49,340 nt of DNA from Candidatus Kapaibacterium sp. (lineage in GTDB: Bacteria; Bacteroidota; Ignavibacteria; Kapaibacteriales; Kapaibacteriaceae), in the NCBI GenBank assembly GCA_018883125.1, contig VEQR01000017.1:1-49340 (forward strand), given 5' to 3'. The notes under the pieces are model-generated. The model was given only the letters and a program-made list of their open reading frames with translations. It did not search any database and was not told the origin of the DNA. Position numbers and translations under genes: made by a program. Position 1 is the stretch's first letter. Each line of letters opens with the position of its first letter. This document shows, in pieces, positions 9,272 to 17,208 of the stretch.

Positions 9272-10624
9272 ATGCAGACCATGAACCGTACTTTTGCTTT
9301 GTTCTTCTCACCACGAGGTACTGTGCACGACGTTGGAGTTCTACCCAGAGAGCGGGCGATCATCGCCGCTGTTATCCGCAAAGGGGCCGACCCGGTCACC
9401 GTGGAGGAACATCTCGACGAGCTGGAAATGCTCCTCGATACGGCCGGAGCGGATGTTGCCGGACGCCTGACGCAGGAACGCGACAGGCCGGACATCTCGA
9501 CGGCGTTCGGGAAGGGAAAAGTTGAAGAACTGAAAGAGCTCGTTGAATCAAACAACGCCACCTCGGTTGTTTTCGATGATGAACTTTCCCCTGCCCAGGT
9601 GCGCAACCTTGAAGAAGCGCTGAAGATCAAGGTACTTGACCGCAGTGGCGTGATCCTCGACATCTTCGCAGCTCATGCACGGACGGTCGAATCCCGAACT
9701 CAGGTGGAGCTGGCGCAGCTCGAGTACCTTCTTCCCCGCCTTACGCGCATGTGGACCCACCTGTCGAAGCAGTTTGGCGGTATCGGCACGAAGGGGCCGG
9801 GAGAAACCCAAATCGAAACAGACCGTCGGATGTATCGCACCAGAATGCAGCGACTGAAAGAGAAGCTGAAAGAGATCGACGTCCAACGAGTCGTCCAGAG
9901 GAAGGGGCGAGAAGGGCTACCTCGGTTCGCCCTGGTGGGATACACCAATGCCGGCAAGTCATCACTGATGCGCGTGCTGACGAAGGCCGATGTCTACGTT
10001 CAGGATCAGCTCTTTGCCACCCTGGATACCACGGTACGTACGTTCGCTCTTCCGTCGGGGCAGAAAGCGCTGGTCTCCGATACCGTAGGCTTCATTCGCA
10101 AGTTGCCTCCGCAGCTTGTTGCGTCCTTCCGATCAACGCTCACCGAGACCCTCGAAGCCGATATTCTCTTGCACGTGGTCGACATCAGCAATCCTCATTA
10201 CCGTGAACAGATGGCGGTTGTTGAACAAACGCTGAACGACCTTGGAGCATCAGACACTCCCGTGATCGTCGTGTTCAACAAGATCGACGTTCTTGATGAT
10301 CATGCAACCATGGACGACGCCGAGGCCGAAAGTCCCGGTTGCGTTTTCGTCAGTGCCCATCGTGGACTGAATATCGATCGGCTCCTTCATGTCATGCAGT
10401 CCACCTACGAGGAATCGGCGATCCTTCGACTCCTGCGCATCCCGTATGAGGAAATGAATGTCGTTGCTCGTCTCTACGGCGAAGTCGAGGTGCTTCGTCG
10501 AAGCGATGAAGATTCCGCAGTATTATTGTCGGTCCGTGTGCCGGCAGACCAGCTAGCCCCCTTCACTGCTCGCTACCGGCGGTACGTCACAACCGAACAA
10601 CCCTCTCAACCAACGGCACTTTGA
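9272..10624 (+). CDS. hflX: Ribosome-associated GTPase HflX
   Basis: HflX is a GTPase that binds the 50S subunit and splits stalled or stressed ribosomes. In 450 residues the N-terminal HflX domain carries the linker GGIGTKGPGETQ (169-180), then a long helical stretch. The G domain follows, with GYTNAGKS (P-loop, 223-230), DTVGF (G3, 270-274) and NKID (G4, near 347). The start is uncertain: ATG at 9272 or 9281, or a later GTG at 9322, since family conservation begins near ERAIIAAV. It heads a plus-strand run through a small membrane protein to recN. Confidence 0.94.
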   Translation: MQTMNRTFALFFSPRGTVHDVGVLPRERAIIAAVIRKGADPVTVEEHLDELEMLLDTAGADVAGRLTQERDRPDISTAFGKGKVEELKELVESNNATSVVFDDELSPAQVRNLEEALKIKVLDRSGVILDIFAAHARTVESRTQVELAQLEYLLPRLTRMWTHLSKQFGGIGTKGPGETQIETDRRMYRTRMQRLKEKLKEIDVQRVVQRKGREGLPRFALVGYTNAGKSSLMRVLTKADVYVQDQLFATLDTTVRTFALPSGQKALVSDTVGFIRKLPPQLVASFRSTLTETLEADILLHVVDISNPHYREQMAVVEQTLNDLGASDTPVIVVFNKIDVLDDHATMDDAEAESPGCVFVSAHRGLNIDRLLHVMQSTYEESAILRLLRIPYEEMNVVARLYGEVEVLRRSDEDSAVLLSVRVPADQLAPFTARYRRYVTTEQPSQPTAL

Positions 10625-10631
10625 GAATACT

Positions 10632-10796
10632 ATGGCTGCCCTTTGGATACTGGCACTTATCCTCATCACCTACGTCGTCACGATTATCGTGATCTACGTT
10701 GGCCAGGAGGTACATACTCTCGCCGCGGCCCTGTTGCTGGCGATCTGCGGATACAGCGCGTACAAACTTTTCCAATCGCGACTCACCCGCCTGTGA
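10632..10796 (+). CDS. Small two-helix membrane protein (54 residues)
   Basis: A short frame between hflX (stop at 10624) and recN (start at 10825), read from the ATG at 10632. The product is almost entirely hydrophobic: a first helix spans about residues 3-24 and a second about 27-45, joined by a GQEVH turn, with a basic tail (KLFQSRLTRL). Spacing of 7 bases from hflX and 28 bases to recN suggests cotranscription. No family recognised. Coding status rests on position, start/stop spacing and the coherent two-helix hydrophobicity. Confidence 0.55.
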   Translation: MAALWILALILITYVVTIIVIYVGQEVHTLAAALLLAICGYSAYKLFQSRLTRL

Positions 10797-10824
10797 TAAC
10801 CTTGGCATATAAGGACCATTCGCA

Positions 10825-12516
10825 GTGCTTCGACGACTGACCATCCACGGTTTTGCTCTGATCGATTCGATCGATCTCGACTTCCATTCCGGTATGACGG
10901 CACTGCTTGGCGAAACCGGTGCCGGCAAGTCTATCATCATCGACGCTCTGGCCGCTGCGATGGGCGAACGTGTCTCCGCAGAGCTCGTTCGCAAGGGGGC
11001 TCGCAAGGCCGTCATCGAGGCAACGTTCGACGTGCGTTCTCGCGATGCGGCGGCGGCCTTTATCCGTGAGCACGAGTGGCAATGGGATTCAGATGAGCTT
11101 GTGCTACGGCGCGAGATTCCCTCATCGGGTGCATCCCGATGCTTCGTCAACGATACGCCGGCTCAGTCAGCCCTTGTGCGCGAGTTGTCGGCACTTTTGA
11201 TCGACGTGCATGGTCAGCACGACACGCACGGTCTCTTGTCGCCGGCCCATCACATCGGTGCATTCGACGCATTTGCTCTCGAGTCTGATGCCGACCGTGA
11301 GGTGATGTCGCTCCGCTGGAAGGAACTTGTTGATGCCCGACGCCATCGTGACGATCTGGTTCGCAGATCACTTGATGCTGATGCCGACCGAGCCAGACTG
11401 CAGTTCATACACGATGAGATCGCCTCGATCAGCCCCCTGCCGGGTGAAGACGAACAAATCGGCGCGGAGCTCCGACGAATCGAGGCTGGAGAGCACGTGC
11501 TTACGTTGGCAAACTCGGCCCGCGAGGAACTTTACACGGCAGACACCAGTGCATACGATCTTATCCGGCAGGCGGTTGAGGCGGTGCGTCAGCTGCGACA
11601 ATACGATCCTTCAATGGATGGCGTGATAACGGATCTCGAATCGGCAATGATTGTTTGTAAGGAAGCCGCTGCGAGCGTCTCTCTCCTTGCTGATGCTGAT
11701 GATAGAGATCCACAGCGTTTGGAGGATATGCGTCAGCGTCAGGCAGCGCTACAGCGGCTAATTCGTAAGTATGGATCCCTCGACAACGCCATCACCAAGC
11801 TGGCCACGGTCAGTGCAGAACTGCACGTGGTGGAGCATCTCGATGACGCAGTGCGCGAGGCCGACATGCTTGTTCAAAACGCCGAACAACTTGCCAAGGG
11901 TCTGGCCACAGAGATCTCAAAGCGTCGTAGGTCTGCAGCAGTTGTCTTCGGAGAGATGGTCACGCTGAGCCTACAGGAAATGGGTATGCCGGCTGCAGTC
12001 TTTCATGTTGGCATTGAGCCTGTTGAGCTTGGCCCGTCGGGGATTGACCGAGTTGAATTCATGTTTGCTCCAAATCCGGGAGAGCCGCCGCGTGCCCTCT
12101 CGAAAATCGCCTCCGGTGGAGAGCTCTCCCGCGTTATGCTGTCACTGAAGAGAGCTCTGCTGCAGAAGATTCCTACCGGCACGGTGGTGCTTGATGAGAT
12201 CGATACCGGCATCAGCGGTCGAGTGGCACGCACCGTTGGCCAGGTAATGCAGCAGATCGCCGTCAATCAGCAGGTGATCTGCATCACTCACCTACCGCAA
12301 ATCGCCTCGCTTGCCGATCAATTCGTGCGCGTAACGAAGTCATCGGATAACGGGACGACAACGGTGACCGCCGCAGCCATAGATCCGGTTCAGGCACAAC
12401 ACGACGTGGCAATGCTTCTCAGTGGCACGGACGTGACAGACGCCGCACTGGCCGGAGCAAAAGAACTTATGCAACGTCCATCGCTAAGCGCACGAAGCAC
12501 TCGAAAGGGAGCATAA
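10825..12516 (+). CDS. recN: DNA repair protein RecN
   Basis: RecN is an SMC-like ATPase acting early in recombinational repair of double-strand breaks. The 563-residue protein has the N-terminal head MLRRLTIHGFALIDSIDL, Walker A GETGAGKS at 29-36, a central coiled coil (about 150-360), the ABC signature region KIASGGELSRVMLSLK, and Walker B VVLDEIDTGISG. The start is GTG at 10825: it gives the family's usual N-terminus and AAGGACC lies 8 or so bases upstream. It is followed 5 bases later by the HD-domain gene. Confidence 0.95.
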   Translation: MLRRLTIHGFALIDSIDLDFHSGMTALLGETGAGKSIIIDALAAAMGERVSAELVRKGARKAVIEATFDVRSRDAAAAFIREHEWQWDSDELVLRREIPSSGASRCFVNDTPAQSALVRELSALLIDVHGQHDTHGLLSPAHHIGAFDAFALESDADREVMSLRWKELVDARRHRDDLVRRSLDADADRARLQFIHDEIASISPLPGEDEQIGAELRRIEAGEHVLTLANSAREELYTADTSAYDLIRQAVEAVRQLRQYDPSMDGVITDLESAMIVCKEAAASVSLLADADDRDPQRLEDMRQRQAALQRLIRKYGSLDNAITKLATVSAELHVVEHLDDAVREADMLVQNAEQLAKGLATEISKRRRSAAVVFGEMVTLSLQEMGMPAAVFHVGIEPVELGPSGIDRVEFMFAPNPGEPPRALSKIASGGELSRVMLSLKRALLQKIPTGTVVLDEIDTGISGRVARTVGQVMQQIAVNQQVICITHLPQIASLADQFVRVTKSSDNGTTTVTAAAIDPVQAQHDVAMLLSGTDVTDAALAGAKELMQRPSLSARSTRKGA

Positions 12517-12521
12517 CAACA

Positions 12522-13151
12522 ATGGACATGTTCTCCGATCCGATGATGCCTGCCTATAATCGGCGAAGTCTCACTTCGGATGAGCTTCGGTCACGCATTC
12601 TTGAGCACGGCGATGCGATAGCCATGAATCGCATCATTGATGCCTACGAAATGGCGCGGTCCGTGCATGCTGACCAAGTGCGAAACGACGGCACACCATA
12701 CTTCGATCACATCGCCCGATCGGTGCTGATCCTGATGGATGAACTCCGTTCATACGATACCGACCTTGTGATCGCCTGTTTCCTGCATGATGTGCTGGAA
12801 GACTCGCAAACGGTCACGCGTGAAGTGCTCGAATACAACTTCGGATCCTACGTTGCCTATATCGTGGACACTCTCACGAAGGACCTGGACTCGGCAAAGG
12901 CAGACCCCGACCGCATCGATCTGTACTATGCCGAACGCCTTCGCAAGGCGAGTGAAGACTGCCTACTCATTAAGCTATCCGCGCGGCTCGATAATTTTCG
13001 ATGCCTTTCATTCAATCTGAAGAAGAATCCACTGGTTTACGTTGCCAATACGTTGGAACGCTACGTGCCGATTGCCGAAGCGTCGGTAAATGAGCGACTG
13101 CAACGAGTAGCCTCACTACTGAGACATGAGGCCAATACGGTTCTTGGATAG
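12522..13151 (+). CDS. RSH-type HD-domain hydrolase (MESH1/SpoT-HD-like)
   Basis: 209 residues made of one HD domain of the RelA/SpoT hydrolase type, without synthetase or TGS domains. Visible motifs are VRNDGTPYFDHI (His63 aligned with the first metal ligand), ACFLHDVLED (His89-Asp90, Glu93-Asp94), and NFGSYVAYIVDTLTKD. By family it would hydrolyse (p)ppGpp or a related nucleotide using Mn2+. One oddity: the usual LADRLHN motif reads LSARLDN here, so the metal-ligand Asp position is Ala154 while an Asp appears three residues later. Activity or substrate may therefore differ. Cotranscribed with recN upstream and the IMPase-family gene directly downstream (stop and start abut). Confidence 0.75.
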   Translation: MDMFSDPMMPAYNRRSLTSDELRSRILEHGDAIAMNRIIDAYEMARSVHADQVRNDGTPYFDHIARSVLILMDELRSYDTDLVIACFLHDVLEDSQTVTREVLEYNFGSYVAYIVDTLTKDLDSAKADPDRIDLYYAERLRKASEDCLLIKLSARLDNFRCLSFNLKKNPLVYVANTLERYVPIAEASVNERLQRVASLLRHEANTVLG

Positions 13152-13946
13152 ATGCAACTACTGAACAGCAAACAGCTGCTTGAGTCAGCTCTCGAAGCGG
13201 CACATCTGGCCGGTGAACTGCTTCGATTGGGCTTCAATTCAGCCAAGTCGATCTCCTCGAAGGAGGGACGTCACAATCTTGTGACGGAATTTGACCTTGC
13301 CAGCGAAACACGGATCATGGAGGTTCTCCGCCATAGAACGCCGGGCAGTACTATGCTCACCGAAGAGAGTGGTCTGCATGCTGGCTCTGGTGATCTTGTG
13401 TGGGTGATAGATCCACTTGACGGAACGGTCAACTTTGCTCATGGAATCCCGATCTTTTGCGTCTCTATCGCTGCGGTTGTGTCAGGAGAGATCATTGCCG
13501 GCGTCATCCATCAGCCCCTTACCAATGAAACGTTCACATCGGTTCGTGGCCAAGGAAGCCTTGCTAATAATCGCCGCATGCAGGTATCCGAGACGGATAG
13601 CCTCTCCGACAGCATTCTCGTAACGGGCTTCCCCTACAACGTGGAGAACAATCCCCTACAGTGCATTGACCAGTTTGCCCGGATTGTTGGCACGGGGCTC
13701 CCTATTCGCCGCCTCGGAAGTGCCGCCCTTGATCTGGCCTACGTCGCTGACGGACGCTTTGACGGGTACTGGGAAGTGGCGCTGCACCCGTGGGATATGG
13801 CTGCCGGGGTCCTGATGGTGACGGAAGCCGGCGGAATGGTCAGTCATTATAGTGGTCGCGGGTTTGTTCTCGGAGAAGACTCGATCGTAGCTACAAACGG
13901 GCGCATTCATCAACAGCTTGTTGCTGCCCTGGAGCCTGTTGCATGA
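13152..13946 (+). CDS. Inositol monophosphatase-family phosphatase (SuhB-like)
   Basis: A 264-residue Mg2+-dependent phosphatase of the IMPase/FIG superfamily. Metal-binding motifs are present: LTEES (Glu71), DPLDGTVNF (Asp87, Asp90) and HPWDMAAG near 210-217. Members act on inositol-1-phosphate, fructose-1,6-bisphosphate, PAP or histidinol phosphate, and SuhB also has an rRNA-transcription role in E. coli; the sequence alone does not settle which applies. It starts on the base after the HD-gene stop and overlaps dapF by 4 bases. Confidence 0.88.
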   Translation: MQLLNSKQLLESALEAAHLAGELLRLGFNSAKSISSKEGRHNLVTEFDLASETRIMEVLRHRTPGSTMLTEESGLHAGSGDLVWVIDPLDGTVNFAHGIPIFCVSIAAVVSGEIIAGVIHQPLTNETFTSVRGQGSLANNRRMQVSETDSLSDSILVTGFPYNVENNPLQCIDQFARIVGTGLPIRRLGSAALDLAYVADGRFDGYWEVALHPWDMAAGVLMVTEAGGMVSHYSGRGFVLGEDSIVATNGRIHQQLVAALEPVA

Positions 13947-14737
13947 CGATCCACCACATGAGCGGTGCCGGGAACCGTTTCCTCATGGTCGATGACCGCG
14001 AACTTCATTGCTTTGATGACGTCATGACACCCGATCAGGTCTCGGATCTCTTTGCGAAGAACGCCCGACCCGATGCTGCACCCTTTGAGGGACTGCTCCG
14101 CATGCGCCAGATTGATGGCGCGCAGTGTGTGACTGATTTCTACAACCCCGACGGCAGCCGTGGCATGTTATGCGGGAATGGGGCTCGCTGTGCTGTACGA
14201 TATGCCATCGATCACGGCGCGTCAGCGCATAGCACACTATCGTGCTTGTTCAACGGCACCAGCTACACAGCTCGCCTCTACCATGATTCAACTATTGGCA
14301 TCATGCTGCCAACTCCAGCCCAAGTTCGGTACTTCCCCATCGGCACACTTGAGAACGTGCAGATTCCCGTCTGGTACGTCGATGTCAGGAGTGATCACGT
14401 TGTGATCGAAGCACCGCGTGATGACGCAAATCCCATCGTCAGCATTCTTCGCCATCATGCCGATTTCCCACGCGGTGTAAACGTGAACATGCTTGAGCGG
14501 ATCTCTCCGGACATAGCGCGGCTGGCCACGTTCGAACGAGGTGTCGAAGCCATCACCCAAGCTTGTGGTACGGGAGCGGTAAGCACTGCCGTTACTCTGT
14601 GGATGCGCGATCCGTCGATAACGCGATTTACGATCGTTCCTCCTAGTGGCCGCGAACTCGTCGTGACGATATTTGCCGACGCTGGGCACATTGATTCCAT
14701 TGAACTTCGTGGAGACGCTGTCTATGACAATACGTGA
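13943..14737 (+). CDS. dapF: Diaminopimelate epimerase
   Basis: DapF interconverts LL- and meso-diaminopimelate, the step before lysine decarboxylation and the source of meso-DAP for peptidoglycan. The 264-residue protein has both catalytic cysteine motifs: MLCGNGARC (Cys near 77) and ACGTGA (Cys near 213). The N-terminal motif is HHMSGAGNRFLMVDD, with GAGN in place of the common GLGN. It overlaps the upstream phosphatase by 4 bases and the downstream M20 gene by 14 bases. Confidence 0.93.
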   Translation: MTIHHMSGAGNRFLMVDDRELHCFDDVMTPDQVSDLFAKNARPDAAPFEGLLRMRQIDGAQCVTDFYNPDGSRGMLCGNGARCAVRYAIDHGASAHSTLSCLFNGTSYTARLYHDSTIGIMLPTPAQVRYFPIGTLENVQIPVWYVDVRSDHVVIEAPRDDANPIVSILRHHADFPRGVNVNMLERISPDIARLATFERGVEAITQACGTGAVSTAVTLWMRDPSITRFTIVPPSGRELVVTIFADAGHIDSIELRGDAVYDNT

Positions 14738-15890
14738 ACACATCGATTCGATCTATCCGTGGATGGTGGATCTGCGCCGTCACTTTCACCGAAATCCTGA
14801 ACTCTCGTTTCAGGAATTCGAAACGGCAGAACGTATCTCATCAACGCTCGGCTCACTCGGTATTGAGCACACACCAATTGCCACCACCGGCGTAGTAGCA
14901 CACATCGGCTCGGGAGATCGATGCATTGCACTACGTGCCGATATTGATGCGCTTCCCATCGACGAAGAAACTGGTCTCGATTATGCGTCAACGCGCCCGG
15001 GCGTTATGCACGCCTGCGGTCACGACACCCACACAACGATGCTTCTGGCCGCGGCCCGGATTCTGAAGGAACGCGAACACGAGCTCGGCGGCGTCGTAAA
15101 GCTGTTGTTTCAGCCCGGTGAGGAGAAGGTGCCGGGAGGTGCTAGTATCATGATCAGCGAAGGGGCATTGCAGAACCCCACTCCGGAGATGATCTTCGGT
15201 CAGCATGTAGATCCGGACAGTTCATTCGGCAAGGTATCCTTCGTTTCCGGACCCATGCTGGCGTCAGCAGACGAGCTGTATTGGACCATTCGTGGATTCG
15301 GTGCCCATGCCGCACAGCCCCATCTCGGCCGCGACCCGATTATGGCCGCAACGGGTTTGGTACATCACCTGCAGACCCTCATCACAAAGAGACGAAATCC
15401 CCTACATCCGGGCGTATTGACCATTACGGCCATCCACGGTGGTTCGGCAACCAACATCATTCCCGACATTGTCGAAATGAAGGGCACCCTGCGATCGTTC
15501 AGCAACGAGTGGCGTGAACAGGCCTGGGAGTTCCTCACGGAACAGACACAAGCCTACTGCAAGCTTCATGGTTGTGACGGCGTGCTGGATATCTCCAAGG
15601 GCTACCCGCCGCTTACCAATAACGAAAGTGCAGTTGGCTTCGCTCGGCGTGTGGCGGCATCAGTGATCGCATCAGAAGACATCCTTGATTTCGAACCAAA
15701 GATGTGGGCCGAAGATTTCGCCTATTATTCACAGCAGATGCCGGCCTGCTTCTGGATGCTCGGCGGACGTCCGATGGAACTCGACAAGATGCCGGGCCTG
15801 CACAATCCACGGTTTGCGCCAGAGGAACAGTCCATGAAGATTGGAGCGACGCTTCTGGCCGAAACAGCACTCCAGTACTTCAAGGCCTGA
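14724..15890 (+). CDS. M20-family amidohydrolase (N-acyl-amino-acid/N-acetyl-DAP deacetylase type)
   Basis: A 388-residue zinc/manganese amidohydrolase of the M20D branch. Motifs: ALRADIDALPI, HACGHDTHTTMLL (metal ligands), FQPGEEKVPGGA (catalytic and metal Glu), the dimerisation-domain segment GFGAHAAQPHLGRDP, and a C-terminal HNPRF His. The ATG at 14724 (preceded by GGAGACG) gives the usual N-terminus REHIDSIYPWMVDLRRHFHRNPEL; the frame is open further upstream inside dapF. Because it overlaps dapF by 14 bases, removal of an acetyl group from N-acetyl-diaminopimelate is a sensible hypothesis, but general N-acyl-amino-acid hydrolysis fits equally well. Confidence 0.85.
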   Translation: MTIREHIDSIYPWMVDLRRHFHRNPELSFQEFETAERISSTLGSLGIEHTPIATTGVVAHIGSGDRCIALRADIDALPIDEETGLDYASTRPGVMHACGHDTHTTMLLAAARILKEREHELGGVVKLLFQPGEEKVPGGASIMISEGALQNPTPEMIFGQHVDPDSSFGKVSFVSGPMLASADELYWTIRGFGAHAAQPHLGRDPIMAATGLVHHLQTLITKRRNPLHPGVLTITAIHGGSATNIIPDIVEMKGTLRSFSNEWREQAWEFLTEQTQAYCKLHGCDGVLDISKGYPPLTNNESAVGFARRVAASVIASEDILDFEPKMWAEDFAYYSQQMPACFWMLGGRPMELDKMPGLHNPRFAPEEQSMKIGATLLAETALQYFKA

Positions 15891-15906
15891 CGATCCGACG
15901 TCAGGC
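15885..15906. terminator. Hairpin spanning both stop codons of a convergent gene pair
   Basis: GCCTGACG and CGTCAGGC form a perfect 8-bp stem around a 6-nt loop. The left arm contains the TGA of the M20 amidohydrolase (15888-15890) and the right arm contains the stop of the metallophosphoesterase (15901-15903, minus strand). There is no strong T tract on either side, so bidirectional termination is plausible but not proven. Confidence 0.5.
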
Positions 15907-17208
15907 AAGCCCCTTATCGACAGGCGCTGATCGCAGTGTAAAAACGGTGATCTCCGGTGGGATACCGATGCGAAGGGGCGGCCCTACGGTGCCGATCCCT
16001 CGGTTGACGTAGAGTTGCTGTGGGCCCTTGGTGTACAGGCCGGCCCACTGCTTGTAGATGTGCTGTGCCGGACTCCATTCGAGTCCAAGAAATTGAACAC
16101 CAAACTGGCCGCCATGGGTATGACCCGAGAGCATCACGTCAACTTGGGCCTGACCGACAACTTCCTTGTCCCAGAACGTGGGATCGTGTGCCAGAAGAAT
16201 CACCGGATCCTCCGGGCCAACACCATCGAGTGCCGTGCCGAGTCGTGCAAAGGTCTGACGGAATCCGGTGTTGTCTGTTCCGGCGACCACGATCGATGCA
16301 GAACCGTTTCCGATCCGTCGATGCGAGTTCACCAAAAGGTCCACACCCATTGCGCGAATTCCACGGACCAGATCAGCGTGCTCTTCTGGAGTGTTGTAAT
16401 GATCATGATTGCCAAGGGAGGCAAGCACGCCGTGTGGTGCCCTGAGCCGCTCTAGCTCTCCTGCAATGAGCTTCAATTCATGGGGCTTTTGATTCACAAA
16501 ATCACCGGTGATGACAATCGCATCCGGACGTTCAGACTCAAGGATCCGTCGCACCTCCTGAAATGGCCGATGATCGGGGAACGACCCCGCATGGATGTCC
16601 GAGATCTGTGCAATTCGCATACCATCCATGGCACGTGGCAACCGATCAATAACAAGGTCAACACGATACGTCTGAAAGTCATAGAGCGTACTCCACATGC
16701 CCCTTCCCACTAGAACAAAGGGGACGGCGGACATTGACCATGCCGCCGTGCCGAGGAATTCTCGACGAGATCGTTGCTGTGTGCTTGCTGTTGTTTCATC
16801 CACAGCCTTGTCTGCGGACGCGATAGCAATCTGTGATCGGTTCTGCACTGCGATCGTCTGCCTGGCAGGTTGTTTCCGAATGCGCCCAAGCAGATTTTGA
16901 CCAAGCCTAAATGCATCGCGGACAAGCAGGATGAAGGCAATACCAAACTTTGGCAGGTACCACAGAGAGACCAACCCCAGCAGTGTCACATCAAAGCCAT
17001 CCATGCGGAAGAAGTGCCGACGCAGCAGCATCGTAACAAGCAGTCCGAACACAACCACCGCAACGACAAATGGCACGCGGTACCACCAGCGATTCAGGTT
17101 GCGCTTCCGTGCGAACGATGTCCAATGAGAGAGGACGTAAAGGTCAAGTAGAAGAAAAACGGTGGCGAGCGTCGCACCGAAGAGCAGCATATTCGGTTGT
17201 TGATTCAT
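15901..17208 (-). CDS. Membrane-anchored metallophosphoesterase with an internal Tat-like motif
   Basis: 435 residues. Three hydrophobic segments (about 7-27, 44-62 and 72-97) are followed by a basic linker, then SRREFLGTAAW (147-157) and another hydrophobic stretch. That second element resembles an internal twin-arginine signal. The C-terminal half is a calcineurin-like phosphoesterase with all metal motifs: DIHAG, GDFVNQ, GNHDH, LLAHDP and SGHTHGGQ. Relatives include YkuE-like and LpxG-like enzymes that cleave phospho-lipids or UDP-diacylglucosamine; the substrate here is unknown. It is last in the operon after the UPF0598-hotdog gene (4-base overlap) and converges on the M20 gene. Confidence 0.85.
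   Translation of the reverse strand: MNQQPNMLLFGATLATVFLLLDLYVLSHWTSFARKRNLNRWWYRVPFVVAVVVFGLLVTMLLRRHFFRMDGFDVTLLGLVSLWYLPKFGIAFILLVRDAFRLGQNLLGRIRKQPARQTIAVQNRSQIAIASADKAVDETTASTQQRSRREFLGTAAWSMSAVPFVLVGRGMWSTLYDFQTYRVDLVIDRLPRAMDGMRIAQISDIHAGSFPDHRPFQEVRRILESERPDAIVITGDFVNQKPHELKLIAGELERLRAPHGVLASLGNHDHYNTPEEHADLVRGIRAMGVDLLVNSHRRIGNGSASIVVAGTDNTGFRQTFARLGTALDGVGPEDPVILLAHDPTFWDKEVVGQAQVDVMLSGHTHGGQFGVQFLGLEWSPAQHIYKQWAGLYTKGPQQLYVNRGIGTVGPPLRIGIPPEITVFTLRSAPVDKGLA

Noticed and set aside
9244-9663. N-terminal extension of the OstA-like gene, antisense to hflX
   Set aside because: The extension is Ser/Arg-rich shadow sequence opposite a strongly conserved GTPase gene; the signal peptide only begins at 9243.
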